A stretch of 36,437 nucleotides of DNA from Gammaproteobacteria bacterium (GTDB lineage: Bacteria; Pseudomonadota; Gammaproteobacteria; RBG-16-57-12), in assembly GCA_022712945.1 (NCBI GenBank), contig JAFLJP010000071.1:1-36437 (forward strand), given 5' to 3'. The notes beneath the pieces were generated by a model. The model did not search any database. It was not told the DNA's origin and saw only the letters and a list, made by a program, of their open reading frames with translations. The translations under genes were made by a program, and so were the position numbers. The first letter of the stretch is position 1, and each line of letters opens with the position of its first letter. Of the stretch, positions 1-6,896 are shown piece by piece.

Positions 1-203
1 GTGGGCTAAGGGGTAAAGTCGGTTATGTTGTTTGTACTTCTACAAGCGATAAGGTTTCTGACTCATTTATTAATTCTTTCAATAATACATTTAGTTACTT
101 GGGTATGGAGGCCGGAGGCATAATTCATGTGAACTGCGAAAATGGTTTCAACCCTGACCGTTGTCGAAATGACGTAGTTGATTTTATTGAGATACTTAAA
201 TAA
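1..203 (+). CDS. Flavodoxin-like / NADPH-dependent FMN reductase-like protein, 5' end cut by window
   Basis: An open frame (first full codon at base 3) runs into the window from the left and stops with TAA at 201-203, giving the last 66 residues of a protein. The fragment begins GLRGKVGYVVCTSTSDKV and ends VDFIEILK. The small beta strand followed by a Ser/Thr-rich turn and a C-terminal helix looks like the second half of a flavodoxin-fold oxidoreductase, but I assign that only by resemblance. The stop lies 19 bases before an attC-like site, as expected of the final gene of an integron cassette. The start and the FMN-binding loop are outside the window. Confidence 0.6.
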   Translation, partial: GLRGKVGYVVCTSTSDKVSDSFINSFNNTFSYLGMEAGGIIHVNCENGFNPDRCRNDVVDFIEILK

Positions 204-222
204 GCATGTGTTGGTGTCGCGG

Positions 223-319
223 TATAACAAAATGCTCCAGCGGACAATTTACAGTGCATTTCGTTTGGCTACGCCAAGCCTCAACACTCTGTAAATTCCC
301 GCTGAGCATGGCGTTATGT
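223..319 (+). other. attC-like integron recombination site 1
   Basis: A 97 bp imperfect palindrome. The left arm begins TATAACAAAATGCTCC and the right arm ends GAGCATGGCGTTATGT. Reverse-complementing the right arm aligns ATAAC, ATGCTC, AGCGG and AATTTACAG with the left arm, with a few unpaired bases on one side only, as in attC sites that fold as single strands. The loop holds a small second palindrome (TTGGCTACGCCAA). The site lies between two rightward genes. Confidence 0.75.
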
Positions 320-353
320 GTCCAAAAAATATTGAATTTAACTAGAGAGTAGT

Positions 354-701
354 ATGGGTATATCTGAATTTGAGACTAAGAGAATTGAATCAATAACATC
401 TAAATTTGTTGAAAGTAGGCGTCCGCCTGCTCATGTTAGAAGTCAAGTAGACTTAAGTTTTCGCGTATCCGATCAAAGCGTAGAAATATTTGAAATTCGG
501 CCGCAATGGAATGATCCGAATGTTAGGAATGAAGAGCCTGTCGCTAAAGCTACGTATGTAAAATCTCGTAAAGTATGGAGCGTATTCTGGATGATGTCAG
601 ATTTAAAGTGGCACAAATACACACCGTGCCCTGAAGTTAAATTCCTTGAAGATTTTATCGTCATAATAGACGAAGATAAAAAATCATGTTTCTGGGGTTA
701 A
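354..701 (+). CDS. DUF3024 family protein
   Basis: A 115-residue soluble protein of unknown function. The run PVAKATYVKSRKVW, the following DLKWHKY, and the end DEDKKSCFWG match what I know of the DUF3024 family, which is full length at about 115 residues. No signal peptide or membrane segment is seen. The ATG follows a weak purine-rich stretch (GAGAG). The gene starts 35 bases after attC site 1, has no clear promoter of its own, and probably shares a cassette with the ABM protein 10 bases downstream. The biochemical role is unknown for the family. Confidence 0.8.
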   Translation: MGISEFETKRIESITSKFVESRRPPAHVRSQVDLSFRVSDQSVEIFEIRPQWNDPNVRNEEPVAKATYVKSRKVWSVFWMMSDLKWHKYTPCPEVKFLEDFIVIIDEDKKSCFWG

Positions 702-711
702 ATTAGACCTA

Positions 712-1005
712 ATGTATGCTGTAATATTTCGTGCTGAAATTAATGAATTAGATAGTTCCTATTCAAAAATGGCTAAAGAGGTTAGAAATCTAGCATTAAC
801 AGAATACGGTTGCTCTGAATTTGTGGTGGTCACTGAGGGGAAATATGAAATAGGAATTTCATATTGGCAAGATGAGAGCAGTATACAGTTGTGGAAGGAA
901 AACTCTCGGCATTTGGTAGCGCAAGAGCAGGGGGCTTCAAAGTGGTATAAAAACTATCGAGTCCAAGTTGTTGAAATTATTCGAGAATATAGCAAAACCA
1001 CATAA
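712..1005 (+). CDS. ABM (antibiotic biosynthesis monooxygenase)-superfamily protein
   Basis: A 97-residue protein with the ferredoxin-like alpha/beta layout of the ABM superfamily. It begins MYAVIFRAEI, carries the family-like segment ISYWQDESSIQLW, and has HLVAQEQGASKWYKNYRVQ towards the end. Small proteins of this type are often heme- or quinol-related monooxygenases, but many have no known substrate, so no reaction is assigned. It begins 10 bases after the DUF3024 stop; only a distant TGGGG could serve as a ribosome site. Its TAA stop lies inside a short inverted repeat that may be a collapsed attC. Confidence 0.75.
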   Translation: MYAVIFRAEINELDSSYSKMAKEVRNLALTEYGCSEFVVVTEGKYEIGISYWQDESSIQLWKENSRHLVAQEQGASKWYKNYRVQVVEIIREYSKTT

Positions 1006-1020
1006 TAAAACTGTTATGTG
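999..1020 (+). other. Possible collapsed attC: CACATAA / TTATGTG inverted repeat
   Basis: Two perfect 7-base arms (999-1005 and 1014-1020) enclose only 8 bases. The right arm TTATGTGTC repeats the outer end of attC site 1 (TTATGTGTCC). This would fit an attC that lost its middle. A simple weak transcription hairpin is an equal alternative. Confidence 0.25.
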
Positions 1021-1056
1021 TCTTGAACCGGGTATAAATAGAATTAGAGGGGAATT

Positions 1057-1227
1057 ATGGCTGCGTATTTGATTGTGGCGACATGGTTGGTTAGTAATAT
1101 TGTGTGCCTTTATCTTGTTAAGAGGAGAAATGTAGAACCAGGTGTAGTTCTAAGAATTGTAGGGGCTTTATTGGGGCCGTTAGCAATCCCACTGGTTTAT
1201 ACATTAAAGACAAAAGTAAAAATCTAG
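1057..1227 (+). CDS. Small two-helix membrane protein, unknown
   Basis: A 56-residue protein starting MAAYLIVATWLVSNIVCLYL and ending KTKVKI. It has two hydrophobic stretches (about residues 3-20 and 32-49) separated by a short basic/polar loop KRRNVEPG, so it should span the inner membrane twice. An AGAGGGG ribosome site stands 5 to 6 bases before the ATG, which supports real translation despite the small size. It lies within the cassette region, 16 bases before the next start. I do not recognise the family. Confidence 0.6.
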   Translation: MAAYLIVATWLVSNIVCLYLVKRRNVEPGVVLRIVGALLGPLAIPLVYTLKTKVKI

Positions 1228-1243
1228 AAGGGGTAGTCAGCCA

Positions 1244-1585
1244 GTGAAGCGCAAGAAGATAGTGATTTTTGGAGGTATCTTCTTTTTTATAATAGGTGTC
1301 ATTGTTGTCAGCCAGCCAGTGCTGATTAAAGCTTTATTAGCAAAATATAAGTCGACAGATCACTTTGTTACATTATTTGAAGACCCACGTATACATTATG
1401 AGTCATCCGCTAAAGATAATGCGCTGTTACTACATGATGTTTTGGAGGAGCAAATAAACTCTGTAGAAGAGGCACTAGATGTGCCATTTAAAAAGCCCAT
1501 AGAGATATTAAATAATCGGGGTCAGAGTAAAATAAAATATGGAATTCTGAAGGAAGTGAAGAGGGCCGCCCGGAAAGTGGGGTAA
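1244..1585 (+). pseudogene. Membrane-anchored protein truncated by a 114 bp inverted-repeat element
   Basis: The frame starts at GTG with AGAAGGGG upstream and encodes an N-terminal basic patch and one membrane helix (KRKKIVIFGGIFFFIIGV), then a soluble start with IHYESSAKDN and VEEALDVPFKKPIEI. At base 1518 the frame enters the element annotated below, so the last 22 codons and the stop come from that element. The host gene's own 3' part is gone, leaving about 91 native residues. I call it a disrupted gene; the original function cannot be told from what remains. Confidence 0.65.
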
Positions 1586-1631
1586 CTAATGAACGAAAAT
1601 GATCGATTGGTTTTAATTTTACTCTGACCCC
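1518..1631. mobile_element. 114 bp MITE/REP-like element, copy A
   Basis: The ends are GGGGTCAGAGTAAAAT and ATTTTACTCTGACCCC, a perfect 16 bp inverted repeat. The inside is nearly identical to copy B at 2601-2715, including AATATGGAATTCTGAAGGAA. Ends of the GGGGTCAGAG type resemble those linked to REP-associated tyrosine transposases (RAYTs); that link is from memory, not a search. The insertion cuts the gene at 1244. Just after the right end the bases GACCCCAAATATTT occur twice in tandem. Confidence 0.75.
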
Positions 1632-1809
1632 AAATATTTGACCCCAAATATTTTTCGGGTTTGCGTCCGGCTTCCTTCAGACAAGCCCTCACGGGCTTGC
1701 CCTTGCCCTTGCCTTTCGCTAGTCGTTATCGTCTACTAACGACACGGTGTTCGACGGTGATCTTCCTACAGAGGACTTTCACCCCATGAGTTCATGCCCA
1801 TGCTGGGCG
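1632..1809 (+). other. Gene-free stretch with short hairpins, probably decayed cassette DNA
   Basis: No frame of useful length. Two small stems are seen: CAAGCCC/GGGCTTG (1682-1699) and GTCGTTA/TAACGAC (about 1722-1743). The stretch ends in GAGTTCATGCCCATGCTGGG directly before attC site 2. It looks like the remains of an older cassette gene, but I cannot name it. Confidence 0.35.
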
Positions 1810-1906
1810 TACACAAGAAAATAAACAAGGACAAAAAACAGTTGGTTTTGCTCCTTCGTCGCTAATTTTAACCAACTATTTTTTGCCTGTTATTTGGGCG
1901 TTAGGT
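1810..1906 (+). other. attC-like integron recombination site 2
   Basis: The right end GTTAGGT (1900-1906) fits the attC core GTTRRRY exactly. The right arm reverse-complements onto the left arm: AAATAAC-AGG-CAAAAAA-AGTTGGTT matches AAATAAACAAGGACAAAAAACAG and following bases with a few extra bases. The left core (ACACAAG) is degenerate. The SGNH gene starts 22 bases on. Confidence 0.65.
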
Positions 1907-1928
1907 GCACAATAGGTAGTCGAAATTT

Positions 1929-2567
1929 ATGAAGCAAATTCTGGTCTATTCAGATTCTTTGACTTGGGGAATTATTCCCTCTACTAGAAAGCGATTAAGT
2001 TTTGATGATCGTTGGCCTGGTGTGTTAGAAAATATTCTCAACGAAAACGAACGAAAAATTCGCGTAGTTGAAAACTGCTTGAATGGTCGAAGGACTGTCT
2101 GGAATGATCCATTTAAAGAAGGAAGAAATGGGTTAGAGGGAATTGAGCAAGTTATCGAAATGAATTCACCGTTAGAACTGGTGATTCTTATGCTAGGGAC
2201 AAACGACTTCCAGTCAATGCACGAAAATAATTCTTGGCATTCCGCTCAAGGAATAAGATCAATTGTGGCATCAATTATAAAATCACCTATTGAGCCGGGA
2301 ATGCCTACCCCAAAAGTTATGGTGGTTGTTCCTCCATTGATACAAAACCCCAATGGGCCAATTGCACCAAAATTCGAGGGTGGTGAAAGAAAATGCGTAG
2401 GCTTAAGTAATGAGTACAAAGCTGTGGCTCAAGAATTAGAGTGCCTATTTTTTGATTCCTCTACAGTCACGTCATCGAGTAACGTCGATGGGATCCACTT
2501 AGATCGAGATCAACATCATGTATTGGGTAAGGCTATTGCAGGTATAGTGTCTGAGGTGCTGGGATGA
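1929..2567 (+). CDS. SGNH/GDSL hydrolase (esterase-lipase family)
   Basis: A 212-residue cytoplasmic hydrolase. Block I is YSDSLTWG at residues 7-14, with Ser10 as the expected nucleophile (the usual Gly of GDSL is Ser here). Block III is LGTNDF near residue 90, and block V is DGIHLD with Asp187 and His190 completing the triad. SGNH enzymes cut esters, thioesters or acetyl groups on sugars; the substrate is not predictable here. No signal peptide. The gene fills the interval between attC sites 2 and 3, so it reads as a single-gene cassette with the stop 5 bases before the next core site. Confidence 0.88.
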   Translation: MKQILVYSDSLTWGIIPSTRKRLSFDDRWPGVLENILNENERKIRVVENCLNGRRTVWNDPFKEGRNGLEGIEQVIEMNSPLELVILMLGTNDFQSMHENNSWHSAQGIRSIVASIIKSPIEPGMPTPKVMVVVPPLIQNPNGPIAPKFEGGERKCVGLSNEYKAVAQELECLFFDSSTVTSSSNVDGIHLDRDQHHVLGKAIAGIVSEVLG

Positions 2568-2572
2568 AATGG

Positions 2573-2757
2573 ACCTAACAAAAGTATTTTCGAAATAACT
2601 GGGGTCAGAGTAAAATAAAATATGGAATTCTGAAGGAAGTGAAGAGGGTCGCCCGGAAAGTGGGGGGAACAAATGAACGAAAATGATTGATTGGCTTTAA
2701 TTTTACTCTGACCCCAAATATTCCGCTTTATTTTGCCGGTGATGTTAAGCGTTAGCG
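2573..2757 (+). other. attC-like site 3, interrupted by MITE copy B
   Basis: The left core ACCTAAC (2573-2579) fits RYYYAAC exactly, followed by AAAAGTATTTTCG. The right side ends GTTAAGCGTTAGCG (2744-2757). The 115 bp element at 2601-2715 stands between the two halves. Without it the remaining arms pair only loosely, so the exact right core (GTTAAGC or GTTAGCG) is uncertain. Confidence 0.5.
2601..2715. mobile_element. 115 bp MITE/REP-like element, copy B
   Basis: Same 16 bp inverted ends and almost the same interior as copy A (1518-1631), differing by a few bases (for example GAGGGTCGCC against GAGGGCCGCC). Both copies are in the same orientation and both are followed by AAATATT. It encodes no protein, so movement would need an enzyme supplied elsewhere. 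Confidence 0.75.
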
Positions 2758-2922
2758 GTTAGCTGAAAATCGCATCCCCCAAGTTATTCCTAAAATCTTT
2801 CATTTCGCGCGCTAGTCTAATTTTTTCTTCAAAATTTATCGTTGGCATTCTGTAATCAAATAAAATACTATACGATGTATGAATATATACTTCGTTCATA
2901 TTATGGGGTTCCAGGTTTAAAA

Positions 2923-3516
2923 ATGAGCAGAAGAGAGAGAAAGAAAGAGATAACTCGGTGTCTTGTTATTAAAGAAGCAATGAGGCTTTTTCGGGAACAA
3001 GGGTTTGATGATACGACCATGGAGAAAATTGCTTCACAAGCAGATGTTTCGAAGGCAACGCTATACAAATATTTTCCGGTAAAAGAGGCAATTGTTGCGG
3101 GTTACTGGAAGTCTAGCGTTAACCAAAAGACGGACTTTATCCCTCAGTTATTCGCATCGATTTCTGACACGAAGGGAAGGATTTTGGCCGTTTTTCTCTC
3201 TGCTGCGGCCACGTTTAAAAGCGAACCAGAATTTGCGCGTATTCAATTTAAATATCAATTCCAGAAAATGGGAGAGCAGCCATTGAATGGAGAAGTAAGG
3301 AGTGGATTTGAGGGTTTTTTGGAAGAATTGTTAAAGCAAGGTCAGAAGCAGGGAGATATTCGAAGGGATATTCTCGCCTCTGATATAGCAAGCTATCTTC
3401 TATTTTTGTTTACGTCGACTTGTCTTTTTTGGTTTGCTGATCCAGATATATTCCCGCTCGAAAAGCGACTAAATCAAACAGTTGATCTGATCATTGAAGG
3501 AGTACAAAATGCCTGA
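2923..3516 (+). CDS. TetR/AcrR-family transcriptional regulator
   Basis: A 197-residue repressor-type protein. The N-terminal helix-turn-helix occupies about residues 10-55, with the family pattern MRLFREQGFDDTTMEKIA and DVSKATLYKYFPVKEAI. The rest is a helical ligand-binding domain with a hydrophobic segment near SYLLFLFTSTCLFWF. I take the ATG at 2923; an upstream TTG at 2842 would add 27 residues unlike the family. It overlaps the start of the nitrilase-family gene by 8 bases, so the two are probably co-translated, and the regulator likely responds to a substrate or product of that enzyme. It sits in a cassette-like interval. Confidence 0.88.
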   Translation: MSRRERKKEITRCLVIKEAMRLFREQGFDDTTMEKIASQADVSKATLYKYFPVKEAIVAGYWKSSVNQKTDFIPQLFASISDTKGRILAVFLSAAATFKSEPEFARIQFKYQFQKMGEQPLNGEVRSGFEGFLEELLKQGQKQGDIRRDILASDIASYLLFLFTSTCLFWFADPDIFPLEKRLNQTVDLIIEGVQNA

Positions 3517-4465
3517 GTTAAATGGGAAAAAAATTAGAGTCGCCGCCGTACAAATGGTGTGTAAAGAAGGCGAAATAGAGAGCAACCTTAAACACGCCCA
3601 AGAGATGATAGAAGAGGCAGTTCAGAAAGGTGCTGAATTAGTACTTCTTCCTGAGTTAATGCCCAGTGGCTATATGGCTACTGAAACAATTTGGGATAGT
3701 GCGGAATCAATGAACGGCCAATCGGTGGCATGGCTAAAGGCAACTGCTGAGAAGTACAAAATTTATCTTGGCTTTACTTTTTTGGAGGCAGAAGGTGAAG
3801 ATTTTTACAATGCCTTTGTCCTTGCAACCCCAAAAGGTGATATCGCTGGTCGAATAAGGAAATCTCCACCTGCCTCAATTGAAGCCAATTTTTATAAGGG
3901 TGGAGATGACCCTCATGTTATTGAAACAGAGTTGGGGCGAATTGGAGTGAGTATTTGTTATGAAAATTTGCTGTATGAACGTATTTGCGAGTTATCTAAA
4001 CTATCAGTGGATATTGTGCTCTCGCCTTCCGCAGCGGGAAGGCCAAAAGCGATATTGCCCGGCGATGTTAAGCGATTTGAAAACATGATCATACAATGGC
4101 GATGCTTGTATAGTGATGTGTTAGGGGTTCCAAATGTAATAGCGAATAGAGTCGGTCTCTTGGATACAGAACTTCCTGGTATGCTCCCTCGCTTAAAAAG
4201 TAGCTTTCCCGGTCTCTCTGTAATCACAGACTCAGATGGCACCGTATTGGCGGAGCTTGGAGAAGAGGAGGCTGTTATCGTTGCTGATGTTCATCTTGAT
4301 CCTCGGACAAAGAAAGAAGGATCGCCGAAATGCCATGGAAAAATGTGGGCTATGCCTGTACCTTGGTACGCATTTATATGGCCCATGACACAGAGAACCG
4401 GAGAAAAAAGATATAGAAAAAGCCAAGTAAGGTCATTGAAAGCAAGGTCTAGGGCAGAACATTGA
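3509..4465 (+). CDS. Carbon-nitrogen hydrolase (nitrilase superfamily)
   Basis: A 318-residue enzyme with the nitrilase-superfamily catalytic triad: Glu49 in LLPELMPSGY, Lys118 in GRIRKSPPAS, and Cys150 in GVSICYEN. Members hydrolyse nitriles, amides or N-carbamyl compounds in the cytoplasm; which one applies here is not clear. The ATG at 3509 has AAGGAG 6 bases upstream; a TTG at 3494 is less likely. The start lies within the end of the TetR gene. The C-terminal tail (RYRKSQVRSLKARSR) is very basic. No signal peptide is present. Confidence 0.88.
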   Translation: MPELNGKKIRVAAVQMVCKEGEIESNLKHAQEMIEEAVQKGAELVLLPELMPSGYMATETIWDSAESMNGQSVAWLKATAEKYKIYLGFTFLEAEGEDFYNAFVLATPKGDIAGRIRKSPPASIEANFYKGGDDPHVIETELGRIGVSICYENLLYERICELSKLSVDIVLSPSAAGRPKAILPGDVKRFENMIIQWRCLYSDVLGVPNVIANRVGLLDTELPGMLPRLKSSFPGLSVITDSDGTVLAELGEEEAVIVADVHLDPRTKKEGSPKCHGKMWAMPVPWYAFIWPMTQRTGEKRYRKSQVRSLKARSRAEH

Positions 4466-4483
4466 GCTTTATCTAGCCAAATC

Positions 4484-4638
4484 AGCTAACAAAAGCAATT
4501 TCGTGTCAAGATAAATCCAAATCGGTGGGATTGATTATAAACTCTTATGCCAGACATTTGGAGGCTAAGACGAAACAGCGGTGGCAACCGCGTTTCGAGA
4601 ACGACGATTTTTGATCCACAGCAAGGGCAGCACCATTG
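4484..4638 (+). other. Half attC-like site followed by gene-free DNA
   Basis: AGCTAACAAAAGCAATTTCG resembles the left half of attC site 3 (ACCTAACAAAAGTATTTTCG). No matching right half is found before the REP-like hairpin at 4645, so the array appears broken here. Nothing else is seen in these 150 bases. Confidence 0.4.
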
Positions 4639-4672
4639 AATAATCGGGGGCAGGGTAATATTAAAACCCCCG
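4639..4672. repeat. REP-like hairpin related to the ends of the 114 bp elements
   Basis: CGGGGG and CCCCCG enclose CAGGGTAATATTAAAA. The left flank AATAATCGGGG.CAG.GTAA also matches the junction at 1511-1530 where copy A begins. It looks like a fragment of a related element at the junction with the gene remnant that follows. Confidence 0.45.
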
Positions 4673-4674
4673 CT

Positions 4675-4893
4675 TTTGCTTCTTTTAAATTTGTGGTGAC
4701 TGAAAAAGGACATCCGATCCATTTTGTCGAAGCCAAACTGTCAGACGCCTCAATCACCAAAGGGCTGAGTTACCTGAAATCAAAATCCCCCGATACCCGG
4801 GCGAGCCTTGCTCACCTGAAGGGTAAAAAATATTTCATTAACAGCGAAGGGATTGAACACATTCCGGCTCATAAGCTGTTAGCGGAAATGTAG
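4675..4893 (+). pseudogene. C-terminal remnant of an AAA ATPase / DUF4143-type protein
   Basis: About 72 residues, starting FASFKFVVTEKG and ending AHKLLAEM. The segment FVVTEKGHPIHFVEAKLSD has the D/F-V-V then V-E-x-K pattern of the nuclease-like C-terminal domain of DUF4143 ATP-binding proteins. The ATPase half is missing; upstream is a REP-like hairpin and array debris. A possible ATG at 4636 reads through that hairpin and is not credible as a native start. I treat it as a broken gene. Confidence 0.6.
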
Positions 4894-4907
4894 CAGCAAA
4901 CAGACCA

Positions 4908-4962
4908 CCGGCTAAAGCTCGACTTCCTAGCCCCTTGTTCTGGAGGTCGAGGCTTTAGCCGG
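4908..4962. repeat. Dispersed palindrome (REP-type), copy 1
   Basis: Arms CCGGCTAAAGC.TCGAC.TCC and GGAGGTCGAGGCTTTAGCCGG pair over about 20 bases. The same palindrome recurs at 12791-12846 and a half copy at 24549-24569, with a shared CAGACC outer flank. It lies between convergent gene ends and could stop transcription from both sides. Confidence 0.7.
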
Positions 4963-5030
4963 GAAAACAGCGCGATGACACCGCCGCTATCAATTTTTCC
5001 TCGGGCTTTGCAAGCTCAGCCCAGGCTGCT

Positions 5031-5762
5031 TTAGTCTTGTTTGAACACACCTTGATAGGCTCTGCTGACCGGTAGTTGGTGCTTGCCAATGTGAATGAAC
5101 AGTTGCCCTGAGAGCGTTTTGGTGATCGATTCAATCGCGGTGACTTTGACCAGTGTGCTGCGGTGGATGCGCCAAAACTGGTTAGGGTCAAGTTGTGATT
5201 CGAGTTTTTTGAGGCTGCTACGCAGGATGTGCTCTTTGCCTTTGATGTAGGCCGAGGTGTATTTGTCGCTGGAGCGAAAGTAATCCACATCATCCACATT
5301 GATCAGAATCACCTCCTCTTGATGAACCACTTTTAGCCATTTCAGCTCTCTCTTTTGGTCAGGAAAGCGGGAGAGGAGTTGGCTTAAATTCTGGGGTCTG
5401 TTTTCCAAACGCGCTTCGATTCGTTTTCGGGTCTCCAACAGGCGCTCTCTGTTTACCGGTTTTAGCAGGTAGTCGATCGCTTCATTTTCAAATGCTTCAA
5501 TGGCGTATTGGTCATAGGCGGTGATGAAGACGATGTGGCATTCACCTTTGCACTGTTCGGCTACTTCAAGCCCGCTGAGGCCGGGCATGTTGATGTCGAG
5601 AAAGGCGATTTCGGGTTGATGTTTGATGATGGCTTTCAGCGCCTCTACACCATTGTTTGCTTGGTGGATGATGTTTAAATCGGGCCAGTTTTCGTTCAGT
5701 AGTTTGAACAGATACTCCCTCAGTGCCGGTTCGTCATCGGCGATGATTGCGCTGGGTCTCAT
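5031..5762 (-). CDS. LytTR-type response regulator
   Basis: A 243-residue regulator. Residues 1-115 form a receiver domain with acidic pair Asp9-Asp10, phosphoacceptor Asp56 in FLDINMPG, Thr81 and Lys101 (LLKPVNR). Residues about 140-240 are a LytTR DNA-binding domain (VDYFRSSDKYTSAYI, RIHRSTLVKV). It overlaps the kinase stop by ATGA, so the two are one unit. LytTR proteins bind repeated sites near promoters; the duplicated regions at 6779-6868 and 10803-10943 are natural candidates. AlgR is a relative, but the gene context differs, so no symbol is given. Confidence 0.93.
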   Translation of the reverse strand: MRPSAIIADDEPALREYLFKLLNENWPDLNIIHQANNGVEALKAIIKHQPEIAFLDINMPGLSGLEVAEQCKGECHIVFITAYDQYAIEAFENEAIDYLLKPVNRERLLETRKRIEARLENRPQNLSQLLSRFPDQKRELKWLKVVHQEEVILINVDDVDYFRSSDKYTSAYIKGKEHILRSSLKKLESQLDPNQFWRIHRSTLVKVTAIESITKTLSGQLFIHIGKHQLPVSRAYQGVFKQD

Positions 5763-6799
5763 GTTCTCTCCAGTGGTATCTGCAACGTAGTTTTCAACCC
5801 TTTTGGTCTGTTGGCTCTGATTTCGATGCTGGCTCCGTCCGGGAAGAGGGATGATAACCGCTCTCTGATGTTTTTCAGCCCGATGCCATCGCTTTGAAGG
5901 TTGTCGGCACCCTTGCCGGTGTCACTGACAATGATGGTGAGTCTGTTATTTTTCTTGTAGATTTCAACACCGATTTCACCGCCAGCAATCTCGGGCTCTA
6001 AGCCATGCCGTACTGAGTTTTCAACCAAAGGTTGAATCAGTAGCGGGGGAAAGGGGGTGGCATTGAGTGTTTCATCGACCGTGATTTTATAGTTCAGCCT
6101 CTCCCCCATGCGTATTTTCTGAATGCTTAAGTAGGCATTCACAATGGTCATTTCATCTTCCAGCGTGGTGTTGGGCTCTCGGGTGCGGGAGAGACTGGCG
6201 CGCAGGTAGTGGGTGAAATGTTCCAACATCTTTCGAGCATCATCCGGGCGTTGATCAATCAGGCCGATGACGTTGGAGAGGGTGTTGAATAGAAAGTGGG
6301 GCTCGATTTGTGCCTGGAGGATTTTCAGGTTGTTCTCGGTGAGTGCGCGTTCATACTCCGCCTGTTTCAGTTTTTCAAGCGTCAGTTGGTTGCTGATCTC
6401 TCTTTGCCGGGCAATCAGGTAGAAGTAGTAGGAGACAACACAGCCAATAATGATGGAGTAGATAAAGCTTGAAATAATCAGCCATTGTCGGCCCTCATCA
6501 TCAACATTTTTGTAATTTCCACTGATCAGGGTGGCGAATGTTGTTCCAACCACAACACCGGTTACGATGGCGATGGCTAACCAGATGATGGAGGGCTCCT
6601 TATCCTCTCTGCGTAACCAAAGGAGGGAGATGGCTGTAGCAATTGAGATGCCGATTGCCTGAGAGTAGAGCAGGCTGAACCAGAAGCTATTGTTTGTCAT
6701 CAGGCTGAGCGTAATCGCAATTAAGGTGTTGATGAAAATGAGTTTTAACCATTGCCTGCGATCAAATTCAAATTGTTTGTAACTACGCAACGCATTCAT
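5759..6799 (-). CDS. LytS/AlgZ-type sensor histidine kinase
   Basis: A 346-residue membrane kinase. Four to five hydrophobic segments fill residues 20-130, followed by a short coiled region and a His_kinase domain with His168 in EPHFLFNTLSN. The ATP-binding part has the N box LIQPLVENSVRHGLE (Asn261) and the glycine motif GIGLKNIRERL. It should phosphorylate the LytTR regulator that follows. I choose the ATG at 6799 because AGAGGGGG precedes it; a TTG 24 bases upstream would overlap that site. The start codon and ribosome site lie inside a repeated upstream region shared with the ABC operon. Confidence 0.93.
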   Translation of the reverse strand: MNALRSYKQFEFDRRQWLKLIFINTLIAITLSLMTNNSFWFSLLYSQAIGISIATAISLLWLRREDKEPSIIWLAIAIVTGVVVGTTFATLISGNYKNVDDEGRQWLIISSFIYSIIIGCVVSYYFYLIARQREISNQLTLEKLKQAEYERALTENNLKILQAQIEPHFLFNTLSNVIGLIDQRPDDARKMLEHFTHYLRASLSRTREPNTTLEDEMTIVNAYLSIQKIRMGERLNYKITVDETLNATPFPPLLIQPLVENSVRHGLEPEIAGGEIGVEIYKKNNRLTIIVSDTGKGADNLQSDGIGLKNIRERLSSLFPDGASIEIRANRPKGLKTTLQIPLERT

Positions 6800-6868
6800 C
6801 GTATGCCCCCTCTTTCTGTGCAAAAACGCTTCGATTTGAGGCGAAATCCAAACACGTTGGGTAGTTTC
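6779..6868 (-). promoter_or_regulatory. Kinase-gene upstream region, diverged copy of the ABC-operon upstream region
   Basis: On the plus strand the block CCCTCTTTC.GTGC.AAAA..C.TCGATTTGAG continuing to AAACACG.TG..TAGTT is shared with 10879-10941. The outer ends AACTACGCAACG and CGTTGGGTAGTT form an inverted repeat. The block contains the kinase ribosome site and start codon. It may hold binding sites for the cognate LytTR regulator, or be an inserted repeat. Confidence 0.55.
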
Positions 6869-6896
6869 AATTGGTTTTGATGGCGATCACTCATGG

